NCBI RefSeq assembly: GCF_036884655.1
Contig: NC_088340.1
Location: 4,486,501 to 4,550,500, forward strand
Length of the DNA stretch: 64,000 bases
Source of the DNA: Musa acuminata AAA Group
Lineage: Eukaryota; Streptophyta; Magnoliopsida; Zingiberales; Musaceae
Direction of reading: 5' to 3'
Shown here: piece after piece, positions 46,641-59,928 of the stretch
How positions within the stretch are numbered: the first letter of the stretch is position 1
Layout of the letters: the number at the start of each line of letters is the position of its first letter
Program-made: the position numbers and the translations under genes
The notes under the pieces: generated by a model
The model's database searches: none
What the model was told of the DNA's origin: nothing
What the model saw: only the letters and a program-made list of their open reading frames with translations

Positions 46641-47866
46641 TTATTCCCATATGCACTTAACCTTGTGACTACTGTGTCTGAAGTCGACCATCAAAACCAA
46701 GCTCCCATCCATCCTCCTCACGGCAAACCGCTCCACCAACACATAGCAACGAAGGCTCTTCCACCCGCCCTCTCCTCCATACTCCACCATTTTCTCCACC
46801 TTCCGCTCTTCGTCCCCAGTCCACCCCCACCTGCTCTGCTCCCACTTCATCCTCTCCCACACCGGAAAGCTCAGCTTCACGGCGCCCCCCCCTGAATCCA
46901 AAGGCTTAAACCACACCAATCCATCGACATCATGCGTGTCGTACCGCTTCGCCTCCTTCCCGTCCAAGAAAGCAGCCTCTCCTCTAACCACAGCCTTCAC
47001 CTCCGCCACCTTCTCTGCGCCATGCCGATTCTCGCATGCATACACCTCTTCCCAGAACTGCTCCAGAGTGACCTCGTAGAACGCAGAGTGCTTCACCTGG
47101 TCGCGCAGGTCCATTTCTTCCTTCACGAACACGAATGGCGTGTACCATCTTCCCACCACCACACCTGCAGCGTGCAGCTCCGGCAGGCGTGAGCGGAGGG
47201 CTTCGTCGAGCCCCGCGGCCACCCCTAAGGCGTACTCCTCGTGCTCAACCTGATGAAGCCTCCAGTATTCTTTCCTCAGGATGGAAGGAGGAATCGCATC
47301 TGAGGCAACAGGCCTGGCTGTGAAGCGTCCCTTGTAGCACACGATTTCCATTTGTTGGTAGACGTCTCTGTGGTCGAACTCTTTGGGCTTTACGTCGTTG
47401 ATGCACTGACAAACGCAGCATGATGTCATGTCCTCCTCTTTCGAGCATGTATATGCCTTCCTGCAAACACCCCCTAAATGAACTCAAAGAGAGGAGATGA
47501 ATTCGTATACAAAAAGGTAGTGAGATTCAAATACCCTTTATGTTTCCCCTTGGCGATGATTACGTAGTACCGATTGGTGGACAGGGGCTGGTTGGGGACA
47601 GGGATGAAGAGGGCGGCGGTGCCGTATGTGTCAGTCGTCTCGCCACGCTGCTCGGAGTAAGAGAGGGTGAGGATCTTGTTCTGGGGGAAGGGAAGCTGCT
47701 GGATGCGGTCAGGATCGCACTTGCATGCTCCCCAGCAGCATGTCGACGCAGGCTGAAGCTCTTCGTCCTGGAGGAGTAGATAGCCTGAGCCTGGCCCTTC
47801 CAGCGGTGGCTGATGAACAGCGCCGGCGGCGTTCTTGAAGGTAGACAATGGCCTTGTAACATACAT
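46641..47866 (-). CDS. DUF1262 family protein, 2 exons
   Basis: Exons 47866-47535 and 47460-46641, a 74-bp GT-AG intron, phase 2; 383 aa. The protein opens MYVTRPLSTFKNAAGAV and contains EGPGSGYLLLQDEE and LPFPQNKILTLSYS, hallmarks of DUF1262. ALFIPVPNQPLSTNRYYVI follows. Exon 2 carries a Cys-rich CCVCQC segment and the conserved second half ending in GSLVLMVDFRHSSH. DUF1262 is a plant-specific family of unknown biochemical function. There is no signal peptide or membrane segment, so it is probably soluble. Two CACGTGTC motifs lie about 270-300 bp upstream. The gene is GC-rich relative to its flanks and looks intact. Confidence 0.9.
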
Positions 47867-48132
47867 CTCTCTCTATCTCTCTCTCTCTCTAAGCCGTGAT
47901 CTACAAGCTTCGAGGAGTCAGCTTGCTTCTTGTAATGGAAGAGCGAAGTCGAGATCGAGGGTGGGTGAATGGACGGCTCGGGAAGATTCCCGACGCACTC
48001 AGTAAAAGCTTGCTTGGGGAGGAGCCATTGGGTTGATGGATAGCGCTGGCGATCAAACGGTCGAAGGCTGGAAGTATACTGCAACGTTCTCTGACAAGGT
48101 CAAACTTTTCCGATACGAGTCGCTGTTTGCGC

Positions 48133-48164
48133 CACGTGTCGATGGTTCCAAGCTTCCACGTGTC
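48133..48164. promoter_or_regulatory. Paired CACGTGTC (G-box/ABRE) motifs
   Basis: Identical CACGTGTC octamers at 48133-48140 and 48157-48164 are 24 bp apart start to start, about 270-300 bp upstream of the DUF1262 ATG. bZIP or bHLH binding is inferred from motif knowledge. Confidence 0.4.
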
Positions 48165-48634
48165 CATGGATACAAAACGCTGGAGGAATACGCCCACTCA
48201 AGTCACGACTTTAGAATACTGATGTAATATCCTTCACAAGTATTTTAATTGTAATATTTGAGAACTCATTAGTAAGTGTAATTAATAATTAAGAATTAGT
48301 TTTTAATGAATATTAATAAGAAGCGACAAATATTAAATTAAATATATGTTATATTAAAATATGAAGGGACATTACACCAAGTGGATAAGCTTTGAATTGT
48401 GGATAAAGGCGAGGACATGTCCACAGCGAAGTCTGCAGTGAGCGATCCACAAGAAATCATGAAGAAAGACCCACGTAACAGAGAAAGAAAACAAAACGAA
48501 GACGCATACTTAACGAGAAAGCAAAGAACACCACTTTCCTACGTAACCTTTCCGAAGGAATACGCTGCTTTTTTGACTTGGCTTTGACCTGACGCGCGAG
48601 GAACACAAATTTTACATACATGAATATGATATAC

Positions 48635-48686
<52 letters not shown>

Positions 48687-49014
48687 CAAGGAAAATACAT
48701 AATTCATACTTTCGTTTGGTCGATCATTCTCATAATTAGTGTTGGCGCTGTTGTAGTCCTTATCTTCGTTTTGGCATCAGTGATGTGACCTCTTCATTGA
48801 TTATTGGGTCAGGAGGTTCGTGGCCTGAGTTGGGCTCCAAGTCGTAGCTCGAATTACCCGAACCTGCTTTATGCGTGCTGAGAATGATTGGGGTTTGCTT
48901 GTGTCGTATTGACGGTGCGATGTAGTTTGACGGAATACTTATCTGACAAGTGTGAGGTGCGAACATTAAAGCTTGCATGGTGATGGTGGTACGAACATTA
49001 AAGCATACATGAAG
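48165..49014. other. Intergenic spacer
   Basis: AT-rich DNA apart from the TA repeat. No supported gene. Confidence 0.45.
48638..48683. repeat. (TA)n microsatellite
   Basis: About 22 AT/TA units in the spacer between the DUF1262 and strictosidine-synthase-like genes. Confidence 0.9.
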
Positions 49015-50310
49015 CTAGAGCTTGTACACATCGACGTAAGGCATTTCAACGGAACCAACCCAAACGCTTCCGCTCTCTTCCACCACTTCGCTCACAGAAG
49101 CCAATTCCTCTCCGTCCAACGCCTCCACCAGCTTCCCCTCCGCGCTCAGTCTCATCGCCACCGGGTGCTCCGTCGCTGCCTCCGCCTTGGGGGCACCGTT
49201 GAGGTCGATCTTCTCGCCGTTCAGCGCCACCCAGTACTCACCCCCCGGCGTCCTCCGGATGTTGTCAGGGTATCTCGGGAGCTCCGCGAACACCTCCGTG
49301 GTGGCCGCCTTGGGGCCGCGAAGCCAGTACTTGATGACCCTGCAAGTCCCCGTCTCCGCAAAGAGGAGGAAACTTCCGTCGCCGCTTAACGCGACTCCGT
49401 TGGGGAAGCGGAGGCCCCGCCGCAGCACCGTCACCTTTCTTGTTCCCGGATCGTACTTCATCAGTCGTCCGGTCGAGTCGCCGGTCACGACGGCCAATAT
49501 GTAATCCCTGCACACAAAAAAAGACGTGCATTTGGAATTTCAAATAGCAGCTTCTTCAGATTGAAACAAGACTTTCACTCTCGTGGGGCATGCATTAATC
49601 ATGGAGAAGCTGGAAATTGCAGGTATAGTTAGAGTGATCAGGCTAAGGATTAATCGTCATATATATGTTACGTTGTTTGTGTGGTTCCGAGAGGCTGCAG
49701 GGGCGTTGGACTTACTGCCTCTGGTACTGCGTGCTGCTATCGGTGAAGTACACCACCCCGGTCTTCTGGTCTACGTCCACGCCGTTGGTGAAGTTGAAGG
49801 GCACTCCTTCGGCGCTCGCGGCGAGCAGCTCCGCCGCTCCTCCCGTCGGTCCGACGGCCAGCAGGCCGAAGTAGGCGTCGGCGACGTAGAGAACCCCGGT
49901 TGCGTGGTGGAACTGCAACCCTAATGGCCTCCCACACACCCTCTCCATCGAAACGTCGGAACCCTCGCATTCCCTCCTCCTGCATGTGTCACCAAGACGC
50001 ACTCAGGCATGTCACAAGCACGTGTAATATCCAGCATCATGTCAACGTAAGTGAAGGTTCACCTGTTTGCAGCATTGACGGCGAACCCAGTCCAGCCGCG
50101 GCCTTTGTCTTGCCACATGAGGATGCGGCCGCCGGAGACGCCGGTGTAGGGGCCGCGGCCGTGGCGGTCGAAGGCCAGGCTCTCGGGCCCGACCACCGTC
50201 CTTAAAGCAAGCCTCTCCAACCCTTCAAGCCTGTTCATGGCTATCTCCTTGTAACAAGCGGTGCACGAAAGGATCGCCATGAGGACAAGGAAGAGGAGAG
50301 CAAGTCTCAT
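49015..50310 (-). CDS. Strictosidine synthase-like protein, 3 exons
   Basis: Exons 50310-50063, 49979-49716, 49507-49015, all GT-AG, both junctions phase 2; 1005 bp, 334 aa. MRLALLFLVLMAILSCTACY is a cleavable signal peptide, so the protein is secreted or vacuolar. Six-bladed beta-propeller family motifs appear in order: VGPESLAFDRHGRGPYTGVSGG, CGRPLGLQFH with ATGVLYVADAYFGL, NFTNGVDVDQKTGVVYFTDS, GRLMKYDPGTRKVTVL, FPNGVALSGDGSFLLFAET and YPDNIRRTPGGEYWVAL. These match plant SSL proteins. True strictosidine synthase (Pictet-Spengler condensation) is confined to some alkaloid plants, and most SSLs act on other or unknown substrates, so no alkaloid role is claimed. Length is slightly short of the usual 350-380 aa. 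A TATA box lies about 70 bp upstream. Confidence 0.92.
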
Positions 50311-50375
50311 GGTGGCCGTGGAAAGGTTCGGAATCCAGAAGCGTTTGAGGCGCCGTAGGAAGAGTTTTAGGATGC

Positions 50376-50382
50376 ATTTATA
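50376..50382 (-). promoter_or_regulatory. TATA box of the strictosidine-synthase-like gene
   Basis: TATAAAT on the minus strand, 66-72 bp upstream of the ATG at 50310. Confidence 0.5.
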
Positions 50383-50831
50383 GGAACTAGTAAGAAATAC
50401 AGGTTGAAGCTAATCCAAATACTTTTAATCATCGGTTGGGGGTTGAAGAAAGCTCTTCTCTTAATCATCGATCCTGAGATTTACCATACCAGTGGAGTCC
50501 TTGATTTGACGAGAGGGTTTTAAGGTTCTGGGAAACGCATCAGCAACGTCAGTGACCCATTGTCTTCTCCTCAAGTCATGGCGACCTTCAAGAAGCATGT
50601 TCACGGAGCAGCACCTACGCCATCTGCTCCTCACATGAATGCCTTAGGATATGGAACTGACTACTTCCTAACATGGGCGCAGCCATTACTCGCATTCAAA
50701 GACCGGAAATGTCACCCAAGCTTTTGTAAGACAGTGGACCAAACGTTTGACAGAGCTGGTAGCTGCCATGTCTGCTTGCTGATAGCTGCAGGCCATCTAA
50801 CTGTTCCAGTCGATATACTGTGAGTTGACAC

Positions 50832-50835
<4 letters not shown>

Positions 50836-50881
<46 letters not shown>
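50836..50881. repeat. (CT)n microsatellite
   Basis: About 23 CT units in the spacer. Confidence 0.9.
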
Positions 50882-50884
<3 letters not shown>

Positions 50885-52618
50885 TCTTTAGCTGTAGACA
50901 AAGCCAAGTGATTCTGTTTAATTAGACTAACAACCAAAATGGATGAGGTGAAGAAGGAGAAGTAATAGCACATCCATGCACGAGGACCACTAGATCTATG
51001 ATGTATCTATCAGCCGCATGGGTTAACATATATCGATTGTCATCAAATTTAATATACGAAACAATTCTTTTAATAGTTAGTTGAAAGAATTAATTATTCA
51101 TATGTGCAAGAAGTTGAAAGAATTGATTATTCATACGAAACCTTTCATCTTTGAAGTCAAATTAGCTCAGATTCATATGCATCAAACTTGATATCTATTC
51201 TATCCTAAACCTTAACACTTTTTATATTATGGATCAAATCCTATATATATAATGTGATCTTAATTTATAATTTTTGTTTATTTCATACCCATTAGAATGA
51301 TAGTAAAAGTTGTTTACCGTATGCATTAGCAAAAATGAGGGAGGAGATGAAGAAGGACCCTTTGAAACATGGAAATTAAGGCTGTGGGCACAGGCTAAAT
51401 AGAGCTGCAGACTTGTCGGCAGTTGGGGGTGAAGAGGGTGGTGATAGGTGAAGGGGAAGGAGAATGGAAATGATCCAAAGATGAAGCATCCTATCAAATG
51501 ACATATTATATATAAATATTAATTAATTAACAAGACATATATGCATGATGTTGATCCATTTCCTGACTGCCAACTAATCTAAAGGAGCTGCAACTTAATA
51601 AGCATCCCAACAGGAACTGCAGGCTCATTGATGATGCAGCTTCCTACTTGGAGAAGTCAACTCAGTGATTGTTGTGTCAAATCTAATATGACTATCACAG
51701 ATTAATAATTGTATGATAAATAATTTTCATCACACATGCCATGGTCTGCTGTAGAGAATATTTTCTGAAATATTCACAATTCAAAAACTATATCCAAATT
51801 TTTGCCTATAATCTTTTGTACCGACACAAGTTTTGTTGGAGATAAATATATTTAATACAACATCACCGTTACGAGACCAATATTTTAAATATAAATATAT
51901 TGACAAAATTTTAAGCCTTCGAGCTTGGTTAATAAATCTAGCACACCACCAGATCAGATGAAAAAAATATATCGAATGAGATTATGAATCCTTAATTTTT
52001 CGTAAATGGAACTGATACACACTGATGCAATTTTTTAGGCATCAACTAAGCACATCTATATAATTAACATAAGATTGCATCTATACACACTGATGCTATC
52101 CAAAATCTCCCATTTACCCTAGACTTGTGGATTGAGTTTGCTAATTTTAGCAAACTCACAAAGGCTGCCCAAGAAGGTGACAGTCATATCTTTGTTAACA
52201 TAATCACAATACTTCATAAAAAAAACTAGTCATATTTCCAACTAGTTTTACATTCCCAAGCAGCAAAAGTTTTCCTCATCAATGGTACCATATCCCTCCC
52301 TGCATGGGGAACTTTATCTGATCCTAAACGAATCAACAACCAGATTGAACTCAGGTGTCTATAGGATCAATTGAGCTTCGAGTAGGTCCATTTATGTCAA
52401 AAACAGCCAACCTAGATGATTTGAGATAGAAAGGACCAGGGAAAAAAAAAAAAAAAGGAGCACCACAGTCATCTTGAATAAGCAAAATAGATTCAGACAT
52501 TGTCTGAACAAAATACCAGGAAATTCTCATCAAATTAATCATAGCAAGGAGATGCTTTCTGATCAAGTACCTCACCTTCTTATTCAGAGAAATCTTTTGA
52601 AGAAGCTCATGTAACAGC
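50882..52618. other. AT-rich intergenic spacer
   Basis: No gene or element recognised. The last part is likely the 3' UTR of the pyruvate carrier gene. Confidence 0.45.
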
Positions 52619-54883
52619 TTAGTGCTGACCTTCAGGCTCTTTCTTCTCAAGGTACCTGTGATACAAAGAAGTCAGTATGCAAAGAAACTGAAACAGATCA
52701 ACCACCATATCATTTTCAATAATCAGAGATCTGCACATGGATCCATATATAAGAATTAGACAGGAAGCAACTTTCACTTGACTGTGAGAATGCTAATATT
52801 ACCCTTATTGACAAAATGCAGTGACATATTTGTAGCATTTTTATGGCAATGTCACTATCATAGAAGCAGGAAAATGAAATAATGCATCACAAGTATCAAA
52901 TAGTAAAAATACTTTTGAACTTACTGAATGTGGTACTACCAAAGCTGTCACCTGGCTTTTCAAGTGACTTTCCAGGTCAATTTAAATCAGTTCCAAATGT
53001 ATTGTATTTGATTGCTCATATATCAAAAGAATTGGAAAGCATATCTTCAACTGGTTGTACAAAACAAGTTCCAAAACTTAAAAAGACAATATCCTTACCC
53101 TTGTGCCTTTGCCCAACGAGATAATTGATAGAGCTGAACTGATTCATTAGAGGCATGGCATGCAAGAAGCAAGTAGTTACGTGGTTTTACCATCCACGCA
53201 AATCTCATGAAAAGTGCTGAGTAGACACACATGGCTGCACCACCAATTGAAAATGATTTCAGTTCATTCTACAGCACAAAAGTAAATGCATAGCTATTTC
53301 TAACTCAGATCTTTTGAACCTGAAGTCATATTCCTAGATATCATCTCTGGGGGTTTCTGCATGTCTACCAAACCCTAAAAAAGCATCAACCAACATCATA
53401 AATCAAGATTGTCACATATATCAAGTAACCGAGAACATAGAATAAAAATAAACATAAAAAAATAACATGGATTCCTACTTATATCAGATGAAGTGTGCGT
53501 CATGATTATTAATGTGTCTAACAAGTTAGTTCAGAAACAAGTCATATATCCCCAACTGGTCTCAAGTTGCTAGAAGAAAACAGCGACAGGTAAGTCAACT
53601 TTAGTAGTTGATGGATGTCAAGAAACCGATTGGATGAAGATTGAATAGATTGTATGGCATTTGTATTTGCATAGTTCAACACCTTGAGACTTTGTATAAA
53701 TCTTTACAAGATTGAATAGGTCTCACTGCAATGCTTTTTAATAAGCATAATCAGTTGAAAAATATCCTTTGATTTGACAACATTTGCTAATATCTTGATG
53801 GACGTTAGTAGAGATATTTGCTGAATACTTTCTATGAACATCTTCATTATGACAAAAATGGTAAATACATAGTTTGTTACAAAAATGAAATAATCAGATT
53901 AAGAGGCCATCATGATCATCTACACCTAAGTCTTTCAGCTTGTGTAAGATAAAAGCTTCAGAAGAGTGATCCAACTACTCTGGGTACTATTACATGTGGA
54001 AAGCAAAATCCTACAAAACTGAGGGTTATCATAGGTAAACAAAGCTCTGAAACCTTAAGAAAATCTGGTTATTTAGCCCCTCCTATTTGCACATGGTTGT
54101 CTTAGCATGGAGACGAGCATAAACAGTAAACTTGTCTTACATTTGTTTTTTCCTTAAAAGTACACAAGATGACATATGAAAGCGATTCAAATTAGGAGGT
54201 AAAATGCATATTTGCTAGAATTAACTTTGGATTAAAATTTCCAAAAGGTAACTTACAAGGAACACTTAAAGACTGGAGAAAGCCATTGGATCACTTAGCT
54301 CCAAATAAACCAATAGTTTTAGACCAAAATTTATTGCCCATGAACTGCTTGATCTGTGAATACCAAGTAACTTAAGGGGAAGGCAGAACAAAAGATGGTA
54401 TGGGTGACACTAACTTAATTCGAAAAAAAGAGAGGAGACATGTAGCTTTCAAGAAAATTACTTTTTATTATCTACATCTCATTTCTTAAACTTCACATAT
54501 AAGAACCTTTCAGGTTTAAAGTTTAAACAATAAAATCAAGAGTGTAAGCCTAAGGAGAAAGATACTTGACACTTTTACTCATTTTATGATATATAAAACA
54601 TAGTCTGAAAGATGTCATGGAGCAAAAAAATTTGAATATATTAGACAAAGCTAAAGCAGCAAAACACTCTCTGTAAATCAGCAACCTTTCTGAATAAATC
54701 ATCTCTTGATATATGCTCCTAATCCAATATTTACAGAAAACGATATTCTATCCTAAACTAAACATAAACAAAACATCAGCGAAACCATACAGCAATAACG
54801 AAGCCCCAATTGGCAACTGGTCCCCAAAAATGAGTTGTTTTTGGACCCATAGGGCTGTTCCAAAAAGTTTTAAGGGCTGCCAT
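52619..54883 (-). CDS. MPC1: Mitochondrial pyruvate carrier 1 (MPC1), 4 coding exons
   Basis: Coding exons 54883-54791, 53374-53320, 53234-53099, 52655-52619, all GT-AG; 321 bp, 106 aa, the normal plant length. The protein starts [20 protein letters not shown] and continues [11 protein letters not shown], then [57 protein letters not shown] and [17 protein letters not shown]. This is the MPC1 pattern with its transmembrane helices. With MPC2-type partners it imports cytosolic pyruvate across the inner mitochondrial membrane. The large introns (1.4 kb for intron 1) explain the lack of a long open frame. A GC-rich segment on the minus strand at 56.39-56.53 kb, ending at a possible donor, may be a non-coding first exon, but this is inferred only. 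Confidence 0.95.
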
Positions 54884-56390
54884 CAGAAGCACCAATCTCT
54901 TCTACCTGCTTTACAATAGCGATCAACATTACAAGGAATCTTAAAATGTGATATTACTCATAAAAATCTCAGTTTAAATATGGTGTGATATAGCAGTTGA
55001 ATGTGGAAAAAGTATTACTTCACAACAAAAAGTTAAGTTCAAATATATGTTAACGTACTGTAGATACTTTTGAACAATAACTGCTCAAAGTTTAATACCA
55101 AACTTGAACATCAATATGCATATATAAAGTTCTAGCAATCAGTTATTGTCTGTTTTAAACTGTTTTGCCATAGAAATCTCACTAATTTTAGGTTCGACAA
55201 CAATTTGATTAAAAGCATCGCCTATAACATCAACCACATAGGTATGAGAGTAAAAGTAGAAAACATTCTTCACCATGAGTGCAAAATAGGCCCAGGATTT
55301 TCTAGAATGCCACATTTTGCTATTAGAAAAAAAAGATGTGATGAACTATCTATATTAACAAATCAACGGAAATTCCACAAAAGTGACCAATAGCAGATAG
55401 CTACATCTTTCGCACTATATTAAAAAACAAATCTAAGATTATGCATGATGACAATATCCATCAAAGGTGATTCATCTTTGAAAAGATCATGCAATGTGAA
55501 TACAGCCTGATCTGACTGTAAGTATCATATTGACTTTACAATGCCTTAAATGTCGCACAGGCCACTTGTTGCAAGGAAATGATTCCCCACCTCACCAGTT
55601 TCAGTCTAATCAGCTTCTATATGCAATCAGCAACCATTGATGAATGAGCATAGCTTTGTACATGAGTTAGGAGACTTCGCATGTAGTTATGCATCACTAG
55701 ATAGCACATAAGCTTAGTGAAGGCAAGCAAAGTCAGAAAAGTTTAGGTTTACCAAGAAACATATGGGTTAAGATCCATGTTCTACTCTATAAGTTTTTTT
55801 TCTTTTGGTTCTTTTTCTCCCCAAGTGATTAGCTCACTGGACCTAGCAACATGCCATATTCTCAAACCCCAGCCTGATTAGCCTAGCAAACACAAAGAAC
55901 CCAACATGAAAAATATTCCTAAAATTGACTCAAATCATAATGGAAAAAAAAAAATACAGAACATCAAGATTTCCCCCGTCATATTTTTGAAACCCTAATC
56001 CTCATCATATACCAGCCACTAGAAATCGGCAATGATTTATCCTCACCTATCGCCCACATATGACCATGTGCAGAAAAAGCTAGCAATTCACGTTCTTGAT
56101 TCACTCTATTGTTCCTTTTTAATCCCAAAGCAAGAAAAAAAATTGTCTTTTGATGAGATCACCGGCAAATGAACCGAATTCATATAGAACACTTCAACTG
56201 ACCTCAATCCAAAATATGTTATACAACTCTACCCTTCGGATCGCCAAAACCCAAAGGCCGCATCATCAAGAATTCACCATTATTATAATCGATATAAAAT
56301 ATCCGAATCCAATCACGATCGAGAAACCCTAAAACATTGCCGAGTCATCCGCGTGGAAATAAGTGGGCAGGGAGAGGATGCAACAGCCAA
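54884..56390 (-). other. Possible MPC1 leader intron
   Basis: AT-rich DNA upstream of the MPC1 ATG. If the GC-rich segment at 56.39-56.53 kb is its first exon, this is 5' UTR intron. No coding evidence was seen. Confidence 0.3.
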
Positions 56391-56560
56391 CCTCGGAGAA
56401 AGCCGGCGACGACAGAAGGTGAGCAGACGTAGCTCCCGACGGCGGCGCGCTGAAGTTGGCGAAGAGAGCCCGACGCCGCTGGAGGAAGAGGTCGGTGAAT
56501 CCCGAGGGTCGGACGCGGACCGATAGATAACACGTGTTGAGCACGAGCGACGGTTCACAG
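56391..56560 (-). other. GC-rich segment, candidate non-coding first exon of MPC1
   Basis: An isolated GC-rich stretch in AT-rich DNA. On the minus strand it ends TTTCTCCGAG/gttggc, a possible donor. It lies 1.5 kb upstream of the MPC1 start codon on the same strand. Short frames read through it, but none resembles a known protein. Confidence 0.3.
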
Positions 56561-59500
56561 TCATCCATCCGGTATCCACAGGATCCCCTCCAAGTATTAT
56601 TGCACCCATCCAATCACTAGTCACAACATAATAAACGGTAAGATCCACTGACTAGATGGCATTGGACGGTCAAGATGTGAGCTTGCGCGATCATATTTAA
56701 AGATAAGATTACAGAGGATCCGACAAACGGCGTTTTCCCTTTTTCCCATTTATTTTAATTATCTAAAAAACAAATAGAATGAGTAGTGGTCTCCAAGCAT
56801 TGCTATAAGATTATTCTAAATAAAAAGGGGTTTGATTGGGAGAGTAATAATTCTAAATATTAATTGGTATTAGTGCTTTGGGAATGGAAGGTAGACAATT
56901 GGCAATATAATATTTTATTGATATGATGGAATCGTAGGAGAACAATCAAACTCACCATCTAACCAAGATAAGTTTGGCAAAAATCAAGAATAATACTTTG
57001 AAGTGAGTGTGATGTGATGCAGCCATACATCTATTCGGAACTGAATCAGTAATGTCCGAAGGGAAACATATTGGTCATGCATGTTTTGATGAACTGATTG
57101 AGGGGAAAAAGATTCTTGTAAGAGCTGAGATATGATTGTTCTTCTTTATATTTTATCTTTGATTTATTATTTGTGAAAGAGCAGAAAATGTTGGGAAAAT
57201 CTTTGTTTATCTTTGGAATTTTCTTCCTTTCTAAAGTGTTCAGAGGTGATGAGCCTTCAATTTCTCACCAATTGAATGTGTTTTCTAAGACAAGAGTACT
57301 GCAGTTTTCCATGTAATAATAAACCATTTCTTTTAATTTTCTTGGACAGTGAAAGAAAAGATATATATATATATATATATATATTTTTCCCTTGTAATAT
57401 GACACTTCGATCAATGGATCATTAGCTAAGTTCTCACACCAAATTACAATAATTTGCTATTACACACATGAATGATTTCACCAGCTGCAGTTGCTGTCTT
57501 CTCCCTTGGACTGCACTGCAGATCATGTTAATTGGTTGTTCATTCCACTGTTGTCATCCTTCAGCTGCCTGTGTGCCACAAACGTGGTGCTGTGCTGCAG
57601 CAAGCATCACCAACTTGATCGAGGTGGAGTTGGTCGATGCTTCTGTGCTCAAGTTATCCATTCCCTGTAGACCAGACTGCACAGCGCAGTTGTCTTTGGC
57701 CTCTCTCTCTCTTCTTGAGTGTCCCATTCAACAGCTCCTCAGAGAACATCCACACTGTTCCTTGTTGGTGTTGGAGGTAATCGTAGCAGATTCTTTGGCT
57801 CTGAGCTATGGTTCCGCTGGTTATCGTACTCTTGAGATTTATGGAGTTTGTATCATATGATTAATGAAGATTGTTTCATTTGCGACACAAGTCCATTCTG
57901 CAAGTATCGAGCTAATTTCTACTGCAGAAACGGCCACCATAATCTAATATAAATTACATCAAAATAAATATTCCTTCCAATTGAATCCATCAGGAGCTGA
58001 TCCAAGTAGAACTTAATGTGTCTGAGTGGAACAGCAACTGCTTTCCAGGAAAGCTTATCATTCACTACTTAGTTCTTGTCAGTTTGGTGTTATCAGCAAT
58101 TAGTGATGCGACTCACCAGCAATTTTGCTGATTAAACACTACAACACCAACAAATCATCAAGTTAGATTATTTGGGATATTGATTTTCTTTTTTCTACTG
58201 TTGAGCTCTTGTGCAAGGAATTAACAAACCATACTCGAAATAAACCAAAAGAAACAGAGGGTGGGTTGCATTCAATCTGTCGAGATTATTGTTGTGATCT
58301 TCACAAACATGCCATGAGTGCTGAACTGAGGGACAAATCCACCATGTTGTTTCCATTTATGTGCAATATAACAAAACAAGAAGCCACCCACTAAGCTGAC
58401 AGAGTACAGCCCACAGTGGGGCACAGTTGAGGACCAGAAACCAGAAGCAGGAGGAGGCAGCAGTGTGGCTTGCTGAGCTTGAATCATCATCTTCTTCCTT
58501 CCTTTTAAGAAACATCAATCATGAAGAGTGCATCAGCTAAAGCTCTAGGGACAATGCTCTGAGATCCGACCTTGTATTTATCCATCAAAGTGACATTGTT
58601 TTTTTGGCTGAAGAAGAAACTGTTGTTGTGTCCCAAATTTCTTTTTCTTTCTGTTCAAAGTGACATTCTTCACAAGCATTTTTTGTCAGCTTTCATAGTG
58701 TTCCCATGGTGAGGTCGTAATGGAAGATGGAGAACTTTTGCCTTCGAAGGATTGCTTTTCCTCTTCTTTGTGATTCCTCTCACTGTGATTGATAACATGG
58801 TGAAGGCTCATAAGAGGAAGAAAGCTTTGTTGGGATAATAGAATAGCAAAAAGCACCATGGAAACATGCTTGTGTACTGCAACTTGCAAGCATTACTACT
58901 CTGCTGCAGGCCCTTACTTCAGTATTTTATAGGTAGAATAAAGAAAGAAGAACCCACAAAGATCTGTACCAAACAAAAGAACAAAAAGGAAAGTGGAATT
59001 CTCTCTCAGTTTTTATCCGCTCCATCGTTCTCTCATTTGTTGTTGGCTGATGGTAGAAATAGAAACATAGCTGAGGCCCTACACAGTGCATGACCTCATG
59101 CTGTAGAACATAAAGTTCATTGGTTTTGGGATCTCCTTTAATTCACCAACCAATGCATCAAACAAGACTAAACTCAGAGAGATTCTGACATGTTAATTTC
59201 CTGACAAAAACCACTCTAGAACAAGAGGTTTCTGTGAGTTGAACTGAAATGATGCAGTCAGTGGAACCATGATTTATGCCCTGGTTAATAAAATACAGTG
59301 CTGATTTATGCTTTTTGTGGGATGCATCAAGTACCATGTTCCCAGCTTCCCAGGTGAACTGCATTGCTTCTCATAGGGTTATATATTGCTTCTGTTCATG
59401 TGTCATCTTGGATCCTGCTTTCAGTAATCCCAAAGCTGCCATCTAGATCCAATGGCGCAGCACGATCCATCTATTTTTGTCTTTGGGCAGTGACAGCTCC

Positions 59501-59921
59501 ATGGAAAGGTACTGAACGAGGTTGCCATGACCATCTTAACCATTGCAATCTTTTGTCCTCTTGTCGACTCTTGGACCCTTTATCTTCTGCCGGAGGTCCC
59601 TCGTGGTACACATACATTATTGTTCTTAGGATTACACCATAAGCCTCTCTGTAAGACTTGGTATTATGTTGCTTTAAGCAAACAGTCTTCGCGATGGTTC
59701 ACTAGTATCTGTCAAGAGGATCTATCTCTGCATGTTAGTGTCATTGTTCGACTAGTTCATGAGATGAGACATGTCAGCGAGAACTGTTTTCTCCCATCGT
59801 TTAATCTCTCTCACAGAATTTGAATTCTCCTCCCACACACTTCCCAAGCAAATGTCTCAACTGCTCTACCATGGAATTTTCTCTTTATGGGAGTCATTCA
59901 ACCAAGTATCGCACTCCTTCC
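56561..59921. other. Intergenic spacer
   Basis: AT-rich to mixed DNA. Several short open frames on both strands lack codon bias or recognisable domains. One small hydrophobic-leader frame at 58691-58861 (-) is listed as a finding. Confidence 0.4.
57361..57384. repeat. (TA)n microsatellite
   Basis: Twelve TA units in the spacer. Confidence 0.85.
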
Positions 59922-59928
59922 TATAAAG
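59922..59928 (+). promoter_or_regulatory. TATA box upstream of the NIK-like kinase
   Basis: TATAAAG about 280 bp upstream of the preferred ATG at 60204, implying a leader of about 250 nt. Confidence 0.35.

Noticed and set aside
57468..57860. 130-codon Cys-rich frame
   Set aside because: No signal peptide followed by a regular cysteine pattern, and no codon bias. Not supported as a gene.
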